From the NCBI RefSeq assembly GCF_000350225.1, contig NW_005179122.1:86253-150252 (forward strand): a DNA stretch of 64,000 nt. The letters are read 5' to 3'. Shown here one piece after another: positions 9,708 through 21,409 of the stretch (its first letter is position 1; each line of letters opens with the position of its first letter). The stretch is from Chondrus crispus (taxonomy: Eukaryota; Rhodophyta; Florideophyceae; Gigartinales; Gigartinaceae). The notes below the pieces were generated by a model. It had not been told where the DNA came from. It did not search any database and saw nothing but the letters and a program-made list of their open reading frames with translations. The translations under genes and the position numbers were made by a program.

Positions 9708-10404
9708 AGCACTGACCGCCCCGCGTAATCGCGGTGCTGTACTGTAGCACACGCGGAATGCCTCACTATCATAAGTGAGATATATACCACGTGTAACCGT
9801 GTATCCAAACCCCCCCGCTCGTGTCCGGGTGTAAGCTCCATGGGGCCCTGTCGAAGTACTGACAGTTCTACCCACGTGTACCCGTGTTATCCCTCACGTT
9901 AATCGTGTCATTCCCCACGTGTAGTGGTTGTCACACCTCCCCAAGAGGAGTTTCTCCGGCCATCGCCGCCGTCGTCCAATTTAGTATTTTTAGTTTAATT
10001 AATTATAGCTCCGACGTCGGCTAGTATATAGCCGACGTCCGACCCTAAGTAAAACGGTACGAAGCTTTGGGTCTAGAACTCGGGTTTCTGGAACGGAGTC
10101 GTAGCCTCGCGTCGGTCCCCGTCCCACGACGGTACCCTGCGAGCCATCTACGTCCCGATTCCCTCCTGCCTCTACCGCGCGCGTCGTCCCGCCACGCCCG
10201 GCTCTCCGCGCGACAGCTGTCCCTACCGCTCCGCCCCTCCTGGGCTCTGTTTCCCACTTTTTCCCTTACTTTCCATACTGCGCTTCGCGCCCGGCCCCGT
10301 ACCTGTCCCTTACGGGTGGTCTCCCGATAACCCCCTACACGCGCCCCCGAACGCGCGCGCTCTGCCAGAGGGGGATCCCACCCCTTCCCCCTCAGTGCAC
10401 GACA
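9703..10404 (+). repeat. 3' LTR of the 7.3-kb retroelement
   Basis: Direct copy of 3138-3840 with the same TATA hairpin and the same end AGTGCACGACA. Sequence beyond 10404 is not shared with the sequence following the 5' LTR, which fixes the boundary. Confidence 0.92.
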
Positions 10405-11421
10405 GGCATTAGGGGGAAGAAATCCGAGGCAGATGAAAAGTCGATCATCCTGGTTCGTGGCTGTTGAGATGGGAGAGCTCACGTAATTTGGTAGAGGTAT
10501 GGTATGGACGCCTATTGCGTCTAATGAGTTTCGATTTTTGCATGCATGGGTCTAGCAATGCTTGGGCAAGGAGACATAACATTGTTGCTGTACTCGAATG
10601 GTCCGAAAGAATGAAGAAAGGAGGTGAGGGACAGATATTTTCATTCGGACGTGCAACAGACGTCTTCGGAGGAGCAAAAGCGGAAGACATCTGCGTTGTG
10701 AACAGCCTTATCAAAGTCACTGAGCATTTCGTACCCTCATCATCAGAAGGTACTCTCTTGTGTCCCTGGAGAGACAATTGTCGTCCGCAGATAGAGGGAC
10801 GTTTCATTACCAACGGATCATGTCTGCGGGCACCAATCAGAGAAGTGTGGTTCTCTGACCGTGCTTTCGCCGGTTCAAAAATTGCATTTCTATAATCTTG
10901 CTGGGTTCAGGCTCTGAACCCATCCTCCTATCTGCAACGTTGCCATGATGGCAACGTTGCAGATTGGATGCCCTCAGCACCTTGCTCACCGACCTCCACC
11001 AGGAGGGCGAGCCTCTACCTTTGCCAAGTTCCGTTCATTGCCTGCCTGCCCCGTCCTCCAACGCACACGCCCTCAACAAACACTCACTCAGCTAGCAACC
11101 ACTTCCCCTTCGCCCCCTTAGTCGTGCCGGAAACAGCTCTTCATCCTCGAAAAGACCCGCCAATCGTAAACCCCTTGCACCCCAAATACCTTCTCAACCC
11201 CGCACCGGCTCTTCCCCGCACTCACACGCTGCAGAGTCCCACAGAACAGATACTCTCGTCCCGAAGTTGAGCCAGCGCAACACCACCAGCTCCGCTCCCG
11301 TGCATCCCCAAATATCGCCGGAACCCCCTGCCTGTACACCACCCACACGCCAAACCGGCCATCGCCCCAGCGTCCTCACAATTTCTCATAGTTGTATTTC
11401 ATTTCGAAACGCACAACTGCG
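10405..11421. other. Spacer before transposase; no secure gene
   Basis: A 144-codon plus frame at 10464-10895 has mildly protein-like composition but no known domain and no clear start; I do not call it. Two palindromes lie at 10903-10921 and 10930-10964. The stretch 10970-11390 is C-rich, like the 5' flanks of other genes here. Confidence 0.35.
10930..10964. repeat. Perfect 16-bp palindrome with TGA loop
   Basis: ATCTGCAACGTTGCCA (10930-10945) and TGGCAACGTTGCAGAT (10949-10964) are exact inverted copies around a three-base loop. A second one, GGGTTCAG-GCT-CTGAACCC, sits just left at 10903-10921. Either could be a transposon terminus or a terminator-like hairpin; function unknown. Confidence 0.85.
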
Positions 11422-14400
11422 ATGAACAGTTCGAGCTCGGCAGTTACTCAGAACAACAGAACATATGAGTGCCCAGTTTGTGAGAAAGAATATTCAAACA
11501 AGGTTGTGTTTGGTAATCACATCAACAGAGCACATAACGGATCTATCGTTCAACATGACGATAACTCGCCACCACCGTCGCTACTTGGCACTGTTATCCC
11601 AGTTGATAAACCGTTCGGCTTATCGACATCGGCTCCCGCAAATCTTAACCCCGCATTTGTCAGTTGCGCGGTTATCGACGAACGCAGTGGCGATACATCA
11701 CCGCCGCAGGCGAATGATGCCGACTATGATTGCTCCTCTCTCGATATTGCGATATTTGCTGACGGAAAACAGTATCTGCATGCTACTAATGACTTCCATG
11801 AAGAAGATAACGCGGAGCAAGGGAGACCGTGGAGTGGAAATTCAGAACGTGGTGAAGTGGCCTGCAGGGTTTACAACTACTACGCCTCGTTCAGAGACGC
11901 ATCCGAGAAGTTATATCCAAGCGTACCCCCATCCTTCCGTTCTTTGAAAGACCTCGATCCAGCAGTAAAGGCTGTACTGGAGTATTGCACAGCTGCCCAC
12001 CTGACCCTGAGCGAATCGCGGTGTTTGTTTAATCTCCTGGCATTTCTAGAATCAAGTTACCCAAAGGCCCAGACGAAACTCTCCATTCAGTTCGACAACG
12101 CGGATCGGTTTTCAATCTACCTTGACAAAGCAAGGAAGCACATAGTCGCACTTGAGGGCTGGAGGACGTCCGTCATACATTCTGACCACGGTATCAACAA
12201 GACGGGCGTATTTCGACCAGTTTTCGACTTAATGATACAGGAGATTAAAGAAGCAGGGGGAATTGATTCAGTTTTGCCATTTGAGGAAGACTGTACTACA
12301 GGTGTGAGGCGGTTCTCAGCACCATGGAGCTCGAAAGCAATGGAGGACTACACCAGAGAAGTAAGCAGTGATTCAAGAATTCTTATGATACATACCTACA
12401 GCGACGGCACTACGTTAAGTAGCTCAGGCACGCAAAGTGCCAACAACATGAGGGTGAGATTCGCTAATTTGAAGGGACGTACAGACGTCTGGCACGAGGT
12501 TGGAATTGTCCCGACTCCGAAGTTTGACAACATCGAGAAGCGGCCGTCTGATGACGCTGTAAAAAAGGAAAAAGTTCAGCTGTGGCATCGCTTCACGTTT
12601 CTGGTATTGAGGGAAGCACTGTTGAGGTCTCATGCCGGTACTACTGTTGATGGTGTCAAGGTTTTCCTCCGATTGGGTATGAACGTCGCCGACCAAGTGC
12701 AGGAGAGGCCGACGTGTGGTCTGAAAGGACATGACAGCTTTTGTGATTGTACGCACTGCACAATGCCTTCCCGATTGAAAAAGCGAAAGCGAGCTTTCCA
12801 AGCACCACTAGACGAATCTAGAACAGAAAGTGAACAACAATCTGCAACATCCTTTTTATCTTATAATGAAAGTGAGGCTCTCATACGTGAATCTGAGAGC
12901 GCAGCCACATGTGAAAATATCTGGACAACCCAGACTGCTCCCACGTCCTATCCGGGACGAGATGTCTACAGAACTGTGACAAACCAGCTATTGCTTGCCA
13001 AAAACCGTTCAATACAGAGAGACGTATCGTCTGTTCCACTCCTGAAAGAGGCAACAGAGTATCTTTGCAATGTGAGCGCACTTGCCTTTCCACCCGTTCT
13101 TGCCGCTTTTGCGGGGGCTGGGTCGAATCCATTCCGGTTGTACGCTTCCGTCGCATTCGATAAGCTCTATGTGATAGAGCACGGGATACTAAGACAGGTC
13201 ACGGACGACGCATTCAACGTATTTGACTCGGCACCGCAATACAACGGCATGACAAAGGGAAAAATTGTCTCCATTGCCAATCAAAGAGTACAGGACCTAC
13301 CGAGATCATGCCAGCTACCGAGGATTGAGCCTTTTAGAAAGCGAGCGAATGACAGACATGCGGGTGTTACCGGAAAAATACGGCGCGAGATGGCTCCCTT
13401 TCTGTGGTATTCTGTGATGGGAATTCCGCAAAGTATTAATCCGGATGACGACCCTTTCGTGCAATTGCTTCTCATGATAGACTTTTTGTAACGCAAACTT
13501 CTTGGTATTAACCATAAGCCTGAAGTTGCGAGCAAGACGAGGGAAGATATCAGTGACATAGCAAGGCTGGGATATGAAGTTGGAAAAAAGGCAGCGACTG
13601 TAGTGAATTGTGCAGTAAACACAAAGGTACACAGACTAATGAGGCACATATCAGACCACTACCTGGATTTCGGATGCTTTAGGAAAGGGGCCACTGACGG
13701 CAATGAGACACTTCACAAAGCAACAAAGTTAGCGTATCGCTCGACAAACAAGCAGCTGTCTAAAATTGCCCCCCAACTGCTGAGCGCTAGAGCCATCATT
13801 GGAACCAAAAAACGTGATGCCCACGGTTCGCAATCCAGATCGCAGCTGCTGCTGACTCGTAGACCAGTAGTATTGTCGAACAAAAATATGCCAGAGCCAT
13901 GCACTGCACAAGAGGCGGCTGAGTCTGTGGTTCCAGAAGGGCATGTAGATCGTTTGGTGTTATTAATGGAGCAGGACATAGAGGACACGGACTCATCAGA
14001 AGATTCTGAGAAGGCAATTACAAGATCGTTCCAGCCATCTACAAACCTTGCTATATGGCGTGTAGCTAAATCAATCAGATTTCTCGCAACTGTGTGTTGG
14101 TGTCTGGAACAAAGTTTTTCGCAGACGATCTACGCTGGATATAATGTATTTGGTTACGCCCGACAAGATGCAATTCAGTATAAGAAAGATGGCCAGATCC
14201 ATTTTGGAGTCGTTCAGGCGATTTTTTTTCATGCTGCTACTGCCAAAAGCAGAATAGCTTTAGTCAGGAGGCTGGAAGCAACTACACCCGACAATGGAAA
14301 TGTAAAAGTTGTGCTAGAGTTTGGCAATGAAAGGCTTAAATACGTGCAATACAAGGGAGATGTGAAGCTGGAAGGTGTCTTGCCATCGTCCCTAGTTCGA

Positions 14401-14562
14401 CCGGCAATGTTAATACCAGACTCTTGGGTAGTGTCAAAGCTATATGGGCTGCAAAGAAGGATGAATGATCTACCTGATACGCCTACGACGCGTAAGAACA
14501 TGAGGTTTTTTGAAGTGGCGGGTTTTAAATACACCTCCTTACCGGAACAGGTTTGTGTTTGA
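11422..14562 (+). pseudogene. Plavaka/CMC-like transposase with one internal stop
   Basis: One plus frame is open from ATG 11422 to 14562 except for a single TAA at 13489-13491. The coding sense continues unbroken on both sides (IDFL, stop, RKLLGINHKPEV). An N-terminal C2H2 zinc finger lies at about residues 14-40 (ECPVCEKEYSNKV...HINRAH). In the middle is a segment IHTYSDGTTLSSSGTQSANN, which resembles the DDE-fold region of Plavaka-type transposases, and the second half has a segment with ISDHYLDFG and NETLHKATKLAYRSTNK. That last segment resembles the C-terminal conserved block of the same family. Length without the stop would be about 1046 residues. The stop probably makes it a dead copy, though readthrough or an assembly error cannot be excluded. 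No terminal inverted repeats were found. Confidence 0.7.
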
Positions 14563-15434
14563 GAACTTAAAGCGTCCTGAGTAACAACTACGTCGTTCAA
14601 GAGCGGGAATACATGTTCCCGTGCAGCGATTACTGACATTAGGTGTACGCTTTAGTGTGCAAAAGGTGAGATCTGTCACAAAATACAACCACAATGCACT
14701 TGGAGGAGATTGGTGGCGGGGTTAACACAGCGGTGTTACATGGCTTGGCGATGGCACGTAGCCAGTGTGCAGCGCAACGTATGGTCTGGTCAGGATGAGG
14801 ATGGGTGTCATGACTTGTGTGTGAGTACGCGATCGACCGATCGCTGAGCGTCTTTTCGAATGTCGTATCGCCAGCGGGTAGTCGGTGGTGAGACGAAATA
14901 CCCTTGGCAGGAAAGCGGGGTGTCACTACGATGCGCATCGAGACCGTAACGGGGTATCAGGGGCTGTTATATCGCGCAACGTCACAAAGATGTTCGATCG
15001 CAATTTATGCCAACAGGTTACCGACGGGCATGATTGTCCCCCACTTTGCATGAAGCAACAGCTCGTGTTGATATGTCCGATTGTACGCGGAGCGAGTAAC
15101 AGGCCTTCAGTCGCATGCGTCGTGCTTGTGCAGGGAGCGGAGTGGTGTCGGTTGGAAATCCAATTGAGGTCGTGGTCAAAATTTCCGGTTACGTTGACAA
15201 GTTGTCACCATTGTTTTTAGCGCGGAACAATACAGGTGCAGGTTAAAATCCAATTGTGGCAGATTGCAAGTCCGCTGCGTTTCGATCTAATGAAGACTTT
15301 CGCTTCAGACAAACGAGCCATGGCAGTCCCGCGGCTTCGCATATTTCTGACGCGATTTACACCTTTAGTTTTTTGTGCTCCCGTCAAGCCGCACTGAATC
15401 GTTCTGCAACTCTCTGGGTGCTGTTCCGTTATCC
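14563..15434. other. Spacer, no gene seen
   Basis: Mixed sequence with short palindromes (GCGGGAATACATGTTCCCGT near 14600). Plus and minus frames here lack ATG starts and protein-like composition. It probably includes the 3' end of the transposon and the promoter of the next gene. Confidence 0.35.
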
Positions 15435-17117
15435 ATGTCAACGGATAGCGTGATATTGGGCAACTAATGGCCTCCCAATAATATCGTAATAGAAGCGAAG
15501 GGGGTCCCTCGACGCCTGGGGCAGCAGGTGCAGCCAGAAAAAGAGCCGCGCGCCCCCCTCGAAAGCCCACTGCCACTGACCAACTCGTGTCTGTTCTTGG
15601 ATCTCTGATAGATTTGTCAAAGGAGCAATTGGTCGAGCTTCGTGATATGAAAGCTTCCAATCAAGGATTGAGAAGAGAAGTCGCCGAGATTGGAAATGAA
15701 TGGAAACTCAGAAACGAGGCCAATCGGGATGACGTGGAGCGACAACTACACAAAGAGCGAGAGCGCGGGGATAAGCAGCATGACGAGCAAATGGATGTCT
15801 TGAATCAAATCCAGACGAAATTGCGATCAGTAGGCAGAGATCACCGGGATTCAACTGCACGGGATGCGGAAAAAGAGATTTTAGAGGTAAAATCCCAATT
15901 CCCATACCGCCATATTGATGTATGTATATCCAGAAACATGCTGCGTACTCTAACGTTTTTCATATGAACTGGTGTATTGAGACTGTGTAGCAGGTCAAAG
16001 CAGCTTCGGTAAGTTATTGGTTACTCGCTTCGGAACGATTAAGTGTTACAAATCAACCATACTCACCGCGGACACATCACCATCTATAGAACTACATTAA
16101 GCTGCCCGTATCGCTGCAAATTCTTGTTTCGTCACAGGGGGCTGAGCTGTTTGACGCACCATTGGCAACCTCAATCAAGCTGACGAAGGTTGTTATTGGG
16201 GCAGCCAGATTTGCAATGCAGTCAGACAAGCCAATTCTGGATGTCAAAAAGTTTCTATCGAGAAAAACCGTGGATAACAGCAAGTCTAAAACGGTCCTTT
16301 CAGTAATTGTGCAGGCACACAGCCGCGCTATTGAAGCAATCCGTAGCCATTTCGTATGTTCTGCTCAATCTTACATTCAGCGACTTGACATTACTCCTGC
16401 AACAACGGCACATCATTATACTAACATGGAGTTTCCATAATATTTTAGGTCAAGGCATTCCTGCATGCTCTTCCTTCCCACAGCCCTTTAAATCCGATAC
16501 AGGATGGTCATGGCCGCACAGATCACGAAGAGGAAATGGTAATTGATCACGAAGACGATGAAAATGACTGTGAGGATGCCGAACGAAACAGGGAGTTTAA
16601 TGCGGCGAAAGTCGCAGCCCTCAGACTTCATGAATCTGGAGAATATAAATTGCTATCTAAGTACTACACTTGCTGGGAGAAGGCCTGGTTCAAGGCACAA
16701 AGGGAGGCCCGATCGTACGGAGCTATCTACCGCGACAATTTATTGAGGTTATGTAATTGTGGGACCTTGCCCGAAATTCCCAAGGCTCAGAGAGATACTC
16801 GTAGGATGATTAGCGTTTTTTCCTTAGCATTACTGAGGATGAAAGTTGGGAAAGGCATACAAATGATGGCATCTGGGGATCGATCGGGTTTGCGTCTGTC
16901 TCACGCGCCACAGTGGGCGAAGGAGGTCACAAGGCTGAATCGGAAACTAAAGCGCATGAATTCAGTGTCAAGCAATGATCGTGGGGAGCTGGATCTCGAG
17001 GACGAAGCAAACGTGGAGGGAATGAATGGAGATATTGAGACAGGAATCCAGTTTGGGAATCTGTTGGTGGCTCGCTTGTTAACGGAAGAGGAGGAGGACA
17101 AGCTGGATGACTTCTGA
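15435..17117 (+). CDS. Spliced coiled-coil protein, unknown function
   Basis: I infer exons 15501-15886, 15994-16008, 16138-16353 and 16449-17117, joined by introns with GTAAAA/CAG, GTAAGT/CAG and GTATGT/TAG ends. All three introns are phase 0 and the frame stays open across them. A first exon at 15435-15449 (MSTDS) with an intron to 15500 is plausible but weaker. The product has a basic AT-hook-like start (RKRAARPPRKP), a long charged coiled coil (about 40-130), a helical middle and a very acidic tail (LTEEEEDKLDDF). I recognise no family. It sits beside a transposase and could be a transposon accessory protein or a host gene. Introns make it unlike the intronless genes of the 28-43 kb island. 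Confidence 0.6.
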
Positions 17118-17302
17118 TTTTGTTTTTTGAAGTGGGGAATGTCAAGGATACCCCTATCCCTGGAATAGAAGTATGACACATGCTTGCGCGAATAATAAAA
17201 AATCTTTGCTGTGGTTGCTTTCCTGGATTAGTTCAGTTGCATGTGGTGAAAGCAGAGAAGAAACGGTTCTCTGAAAAAATGCCTCGGTATCGTCGGCGTC
17301 AA

Positions 17303-17662
17303 CTACGGAAACGGACCAACAGTGTCCTCAGTGTGCTCCACAGAATATTTGCGTGCTATTTTCCGCGCTACGTCTTGCATACTATCCAAAAGAGTACTTG
17401 CGGTCCATGCCGCGCGACGAGTGTAGAGGGGTACCTGACCGCTACAATTACTCTCCAAAAAATCAAACGCAATTTTTTCGAGAGATGCCTCAGTCACGTC
17501 CCCGGAAAGGACAGTGCAAATCATGATGATGCGGTGGGAATGGTGCTCGAGCACTGAGAAGGAGAACGTATTTCCTGGATGACTATGTTCGGATAGACCA
17601 TCTGCTGTCAGACAGAAGGAGGTCAACAGACGGCATGAACAGGAAACTGAATGGATTCTCAC
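17303..17662 (-). other. Minus-strand coding-like segment, unrecognised
   Basis: A 119-codon minus frame has protein-like composition (VTEASLEKIAFDFLESN, LLDSMQDVARKIARKY). Its upstream end shows an intron-like pattern on the minus strand (GTGAGA ... CTGACAG). No domain is recognised. It may be the last exon of a gene truncated by the solo LTR that starts at 17769. Confidence 0.3.
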
Positions 17663-17768
17663 CTGGGTAGATGATGATCCAACATTAGAGTGTTTAATGA
17701 TCCCACTTTATTAGAGTGCGTGTGGACAAGCCATGTAGTTCATTGAGAGGTGTCAAACTAGAGGGTAT

Positions 17769-18786
17769 TGTAGTGCAATGCGCCTGTCAGGCAGAGACCG
17801 CGGTCCGATGGTCCAGCAAAAACAACAACAGCAACAAAAAGAAGAACTGCCGATGGCACAGCGCTACGGAGTGTCCGACTCTCCCTTCTCCGTTTAAACG
17901 AGCTTGCCACTCGTAGTAGCTCAGATCCCTGATAGGGGGGGCACAGAGAAATAGCCCGGCCCGGGATCGGTGTGGTAGAGACTTGCGAAGAGAACTGCTC
18001 GACGAGTGTGGGGTGGGGCGCGTACTTAGATACCCCGGTTCCACTGGGTTATAAGGCCAATGCTCGTTGAGCTTCTTCGACACCTTGTAACGCGACAAGG
18101 CCTTCGACGGGGGCGTCGCAACGCAGCCCGACGGGATGAAATGAAAGTAGCAGCGATACGTCAACTGTGCGGCCCGATGGCGCGATACACCTACACCGGT
18201 TCGGTTGCAACCGAGGCCGATGGCACCAACACTGGCTTGTAACGCGACGAAGCCCTTCGAGGGAGACGTCGTTGCAACAGTCTCCGTCGGAAATTGGGTC
18301 ACAGTAGCAGCGCTACGTCAACTGTGTCGCCCGATGGCAAAGACACCTACACCGGTTCGGTCGCAACCGAGGCCGATGGCACCAACACAAGATAAGGAAA
18401 AATAGGTAGAATTAGAGATAGAAAAGGATAGGGAAATAAAGGAAAAAGAAAAGGGAACCCCCGAGCGCAAAGGATAAAGTAATCTGTAGTTAAAGGGAGT
18501 GTCTTGTAAAAGACGGACTTCAACCAAGGCGATATCAGACTCTGGCAACTCGGGTTGGTTTATTGACTTGTTCGGTCAAAGGGCTAAGTAATATAGAGAC
18601 CCGCCGGGGCGAGTACAGTAGCTCCCGACTCTAGATTCTAGATCTAATTAGTAAATAAATTAAATAATTAAAATAATCGTGCGCCTCGTCGCACACGTGT
18701 GTCCCCCAAACCCGGACTACAGTATCCAATTTTTTTCCTTTTTCACTTCCTTTCACCACCCTACCCGAGACGGGTATTGCACTACA
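17769..18786 (-). mobile_element. Solo LTR with 5-bp target duplication
   Basis: The 1018-bp block has exact 11-bp ends TGTAGTGCAAT (17769-17779) and ATTGCACTACA (18776-18786). It is flanked on both sides by GGTAT (17764-17768 and 18787-18791), a classic 5-bp target-site duplication. It has no coding capacity and no second LTR in the same orientation nearby, so it is a solo LTR left by recombination. Its inverted, older relative lies at 721-1764. Confidence 0.9.
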
Positions 18787-19065
18787 GGTATTATGAGGGC
18801 AAAGAGAGGGTGAATATGGGGCGTTTCAGTACCCTTGCACTCTACTCGAGCTCTAATCTAAATACGTAAACTTTGATTTATTCCGACAAAAAGTGTCCGG
18901 TAGAGTCCCGAAGTCAAGTTTTGTTCTTCTTTTTACACTGTAATTGTAACCTAAAATACAATAAAACTACAGAACCTCACGCACATTTTCCATTCTCTTG
19001 TCACCCACCTATGATTCTACTAGGGTTAATTATATCCTTTATTGCTGACTCTATCACTACCCTTC
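18787..19065. other. AT-rich spacer
   Basis: No gene or repeat seen apart from the target-site copy GGTAT at its left end. Confidence 0.4.
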
Positions 19066-19871
19066 TGTAGCATAAACACCCCCAGCGATAGGGGTGTATG
19101 CGCAGTTCGGCCGAGACCCTTCTCCATCGAGAAGACAGGGGTGAAGCAGGACACCAGCTCACGACACCGGGCAGCGGGCCCGGGTAGCGTGGTAGAGCGG
19201 GAACGGGGAGGACGCCGGTACGCGCGAGCGGTTCGACGCCTCGACGCCCCGGCGCGGTACTGGGTAACGATCCAGTACCGACGGGCGGAGGCGGAGCCGG
19301 CTCGTGGGTGTACCGCACGCGTCCTCAACCCGCGCTCGGTGCCGCTCTAAGGTAGTTAGCGAGCGCTACCTTAGAATAAGCGGGAAGTCGGACCTTGACG
19401 GTCGGTGAGTGACAAGTCCGTGCTTGTCCACCTCCACCGCCGCCGGTCCGCTCCATATTTAATATACAATCTCTAACACTACAGTACCGAAGTACTGTAG
19501 TGGACTACTGTAATACCGATCGGACCGTACTGTAATACGGTCAGCCATCGTGGCTGACAGTACACGTGTCCGCACGCTTCCGTCCCGCGCGATACACATG
19601 TACACATGTACACGTGTGCGCCTGTACCCGAGGGGTACACGTGGCCACGCGCGGTAGTACTGTAGAGCATCGGGCTCTACAGTATTAGATCCCGTTGTTG
19701 ATCTAATCTAACAAAAAGCCCCAGGGGGGGGTTATACTACACCTTCTACCGCGCAAGCTGCGCCCGGATCCCGGTTCCGGTTACCCACTGGGTGGTCTCT
19801 CGAATTCCCTTACGCATACGAACGCGCGTCGCTCTGCCTACGGTCCCCACACGTGGCTGAAGTGCACGACA
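19066..19871 (+). repeat. LTR-like block, third family
   Basis: It begins TGTAGCATAAACACC and ends AAGTGCACGACA, and its last 80 bases (GGTGGTCTC ... GAACGCGCG ... CTCTGCC) resemble the end of the LTR at 3138-3840, so it is probably a related LTR. Its first 300 bases reappear in inverted orientation at 20800-21117. Many CACGTGT, TACAGTA and TGTACA words lie at 19480-19690. No target duplication is evident (CCTTC left, CAGAG right). Confidence 0.6.
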
Positions 19872-20529
19872 CAGAGTACGCATCTGTGATAGAGGGAAGA
19901 GGGGCACCTTTAGATAACTCCGAAGGGTTTATAGGCTGCACAAGAGTGCATATTTGTAGACCAGGGGGCCCCTCAAGTAATCAGAGAAGCGTCCATTTGG
20001 GTCATAAACGCTTTCACTGCCTTTTATATCAAACTATCACGACCCCGATGGCCTTGTCTTCAATTTATTTGGCCCCGTTGAGGGTCGCAGCCACGACATG
20101 ACCCTCTACAGAATGAGTAACATGGATAACTTTCCGTTGTCTAGTCTTGATATAGGCGGAAACTCGTATTGCATATAGTATATGCATCCCCGTATTACGG
20201 AGATGCGGCAAACGCTTTACGGCCATGGATGCAAGTAGGGTTCCTAAATGTTACTGCTACAGAGGAGCAACAAGGGCATAACGCTTGAAAGAGTTCGGAA
20301 AGAGAGGCCGGCGAGTGGAACTACAAGGAATTAAGTTGTTCTTTACATCGCAGGATATGAAATGAAAACTCAAGTGCCGGGAGACTCCAATAGCTCTACT
20401 CTACATATCGTGTACTCTCCTGATGAACTTCAAGACATCTCTCGGCCACCAGGGACAAGTCGTGTCGTATTTTCAATGCAAAGCGCCGTCGTTAGAAATG
20501 TGGCATAATTGCCGACGACTACTGTATAT
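19872..20529. other. Sequence between two inverted LTR-like blocks
   Basis: No credible gene; frames are short and lack domains. Confidence 0.35.
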
Positions 20530-21117
20530 ATTAGATTAGATCTAACGCTGTAAGGTACGAACCGTACAGCGTGCGCGCGCGCATATCTTACAGCGCGCGA
20601 GCCAGCCTACGTGTACGACACGTGTGCGGTCAGCCCGATGGTTGACAGTATTACAGTGCGGGACGACCCGCGCTGTACAGTAGTACGGTACTGCACTATG
20701 GTATGAAAATTCCGACTTGTATATTAAATAGGAAGACGGGCGCCGGCGGGAGAGGACCAAGGCAGCTTGGTCACGATCCACGACCGCCGAGCAATCCTCC
20801 AGTTTACTCTAATTAGGCGACACCTTCGCGCTCGCCTTTTAGTTCGGAACCGGCACGGGTCGGGATGCGCGACACGCGAGCGAGCCGGGATCCGCCTCCG
20901 CCCGTCAGCGCTGGTACGCCACACAGCGCTGCTCCGGGGCGTCGAGGCGTCCATCCGCTCGCCCGTGCGCGCGACCTACTCCGACCCGCTCTACCACCCT
21001 GCTGCCGGGCCCGTGCCCGGTTCCGTGAGCAAGAGGAGTCCCCCGTCTTTCGCAGATCCAGGGTCACCGTCGGACTGCTAGCTACACCCCTCCGCCGCTG
21101 AGGGTGTTTGTGCTACA
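20530..21117 (-). repeat. Partial inverted copy of the 19066 LTR-like block
   Basis: Read on the minus strand it begins TGTAGCACAAACACC at 21117, then has the same Cys/Gly-codon-like GC-rich segment (GGGGCGTCGAGGCGTC, GGTAGAGCGGG) and the AGATCTAATCTAA stretch. Homology fades before 20530, so the 3' end is lost or diverged. Confidence 0.55.
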
Positions 21118-21409
21118 AGAACGTTACTTGAATGGAAGCAATCCAACCTCTCCGACGGAAAATTAAAAGGACGGATGCGGGAGAGGGGGACGCGGGAAAG
21201 CGCAACCGGAACAAGAGCGAGAAGGCGCGACCGGGAGCGAGTCGTGACTCTACAAGGCCCTCCGCGCGGAACAGGGTTTGGGGGGAGCCCCAGCCGTTTG
21301 CGAGAACTCGTTTCAGCGGCTTCTGGTGTCTTTCTGCAACGGATCCGACAGTGAAAGGGGGATTGGGACGTTTAATTAAGTTTTCTTGCCATTGAGCCCA
21401 GAACCCCAA
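21118..21409. other. GC-rich spacer, no feature assigned
   Basis: A charged plus frame (21132-21395) rich in arginine, lysine and glycine is open, but the opposite strand is equally open and neither shows a family. Confidence 0.3.

Larger units (their letters stand above)
3138..10404 (+). mobile_element. Non-autonomous LTR retroelement with minisatellite body
   Basis: Two near-identical direct repeats of about 700 bp (3138-3840 and 9703-10404) bound a 5.9-kb interior. Both start TGTAGAGCACTGACC and end AGTGCACGACA. A primer-binding-like TGG motif follows the left LTR and a polypurine run precedes the right one, so the limits are well supported. The interior carries two degenerate copies of a gag head, then four different tandem arrays, then a short pol-tail-like frame. 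I find no reverse transcriptase, RNase H, protease or integrase motifs. It therefore looks like a large retrotransposon derivative mobilised in trans. High LTR identity implies a fairly recent insertion despite the decayed coding region. Confidence 0.9.

Noticed and set aside
10464-10895. 144-codon plus frame next to the 3' LTR
   Set aside because: No domain, no ATG-supported start in good context, and the opposite strand is also open.
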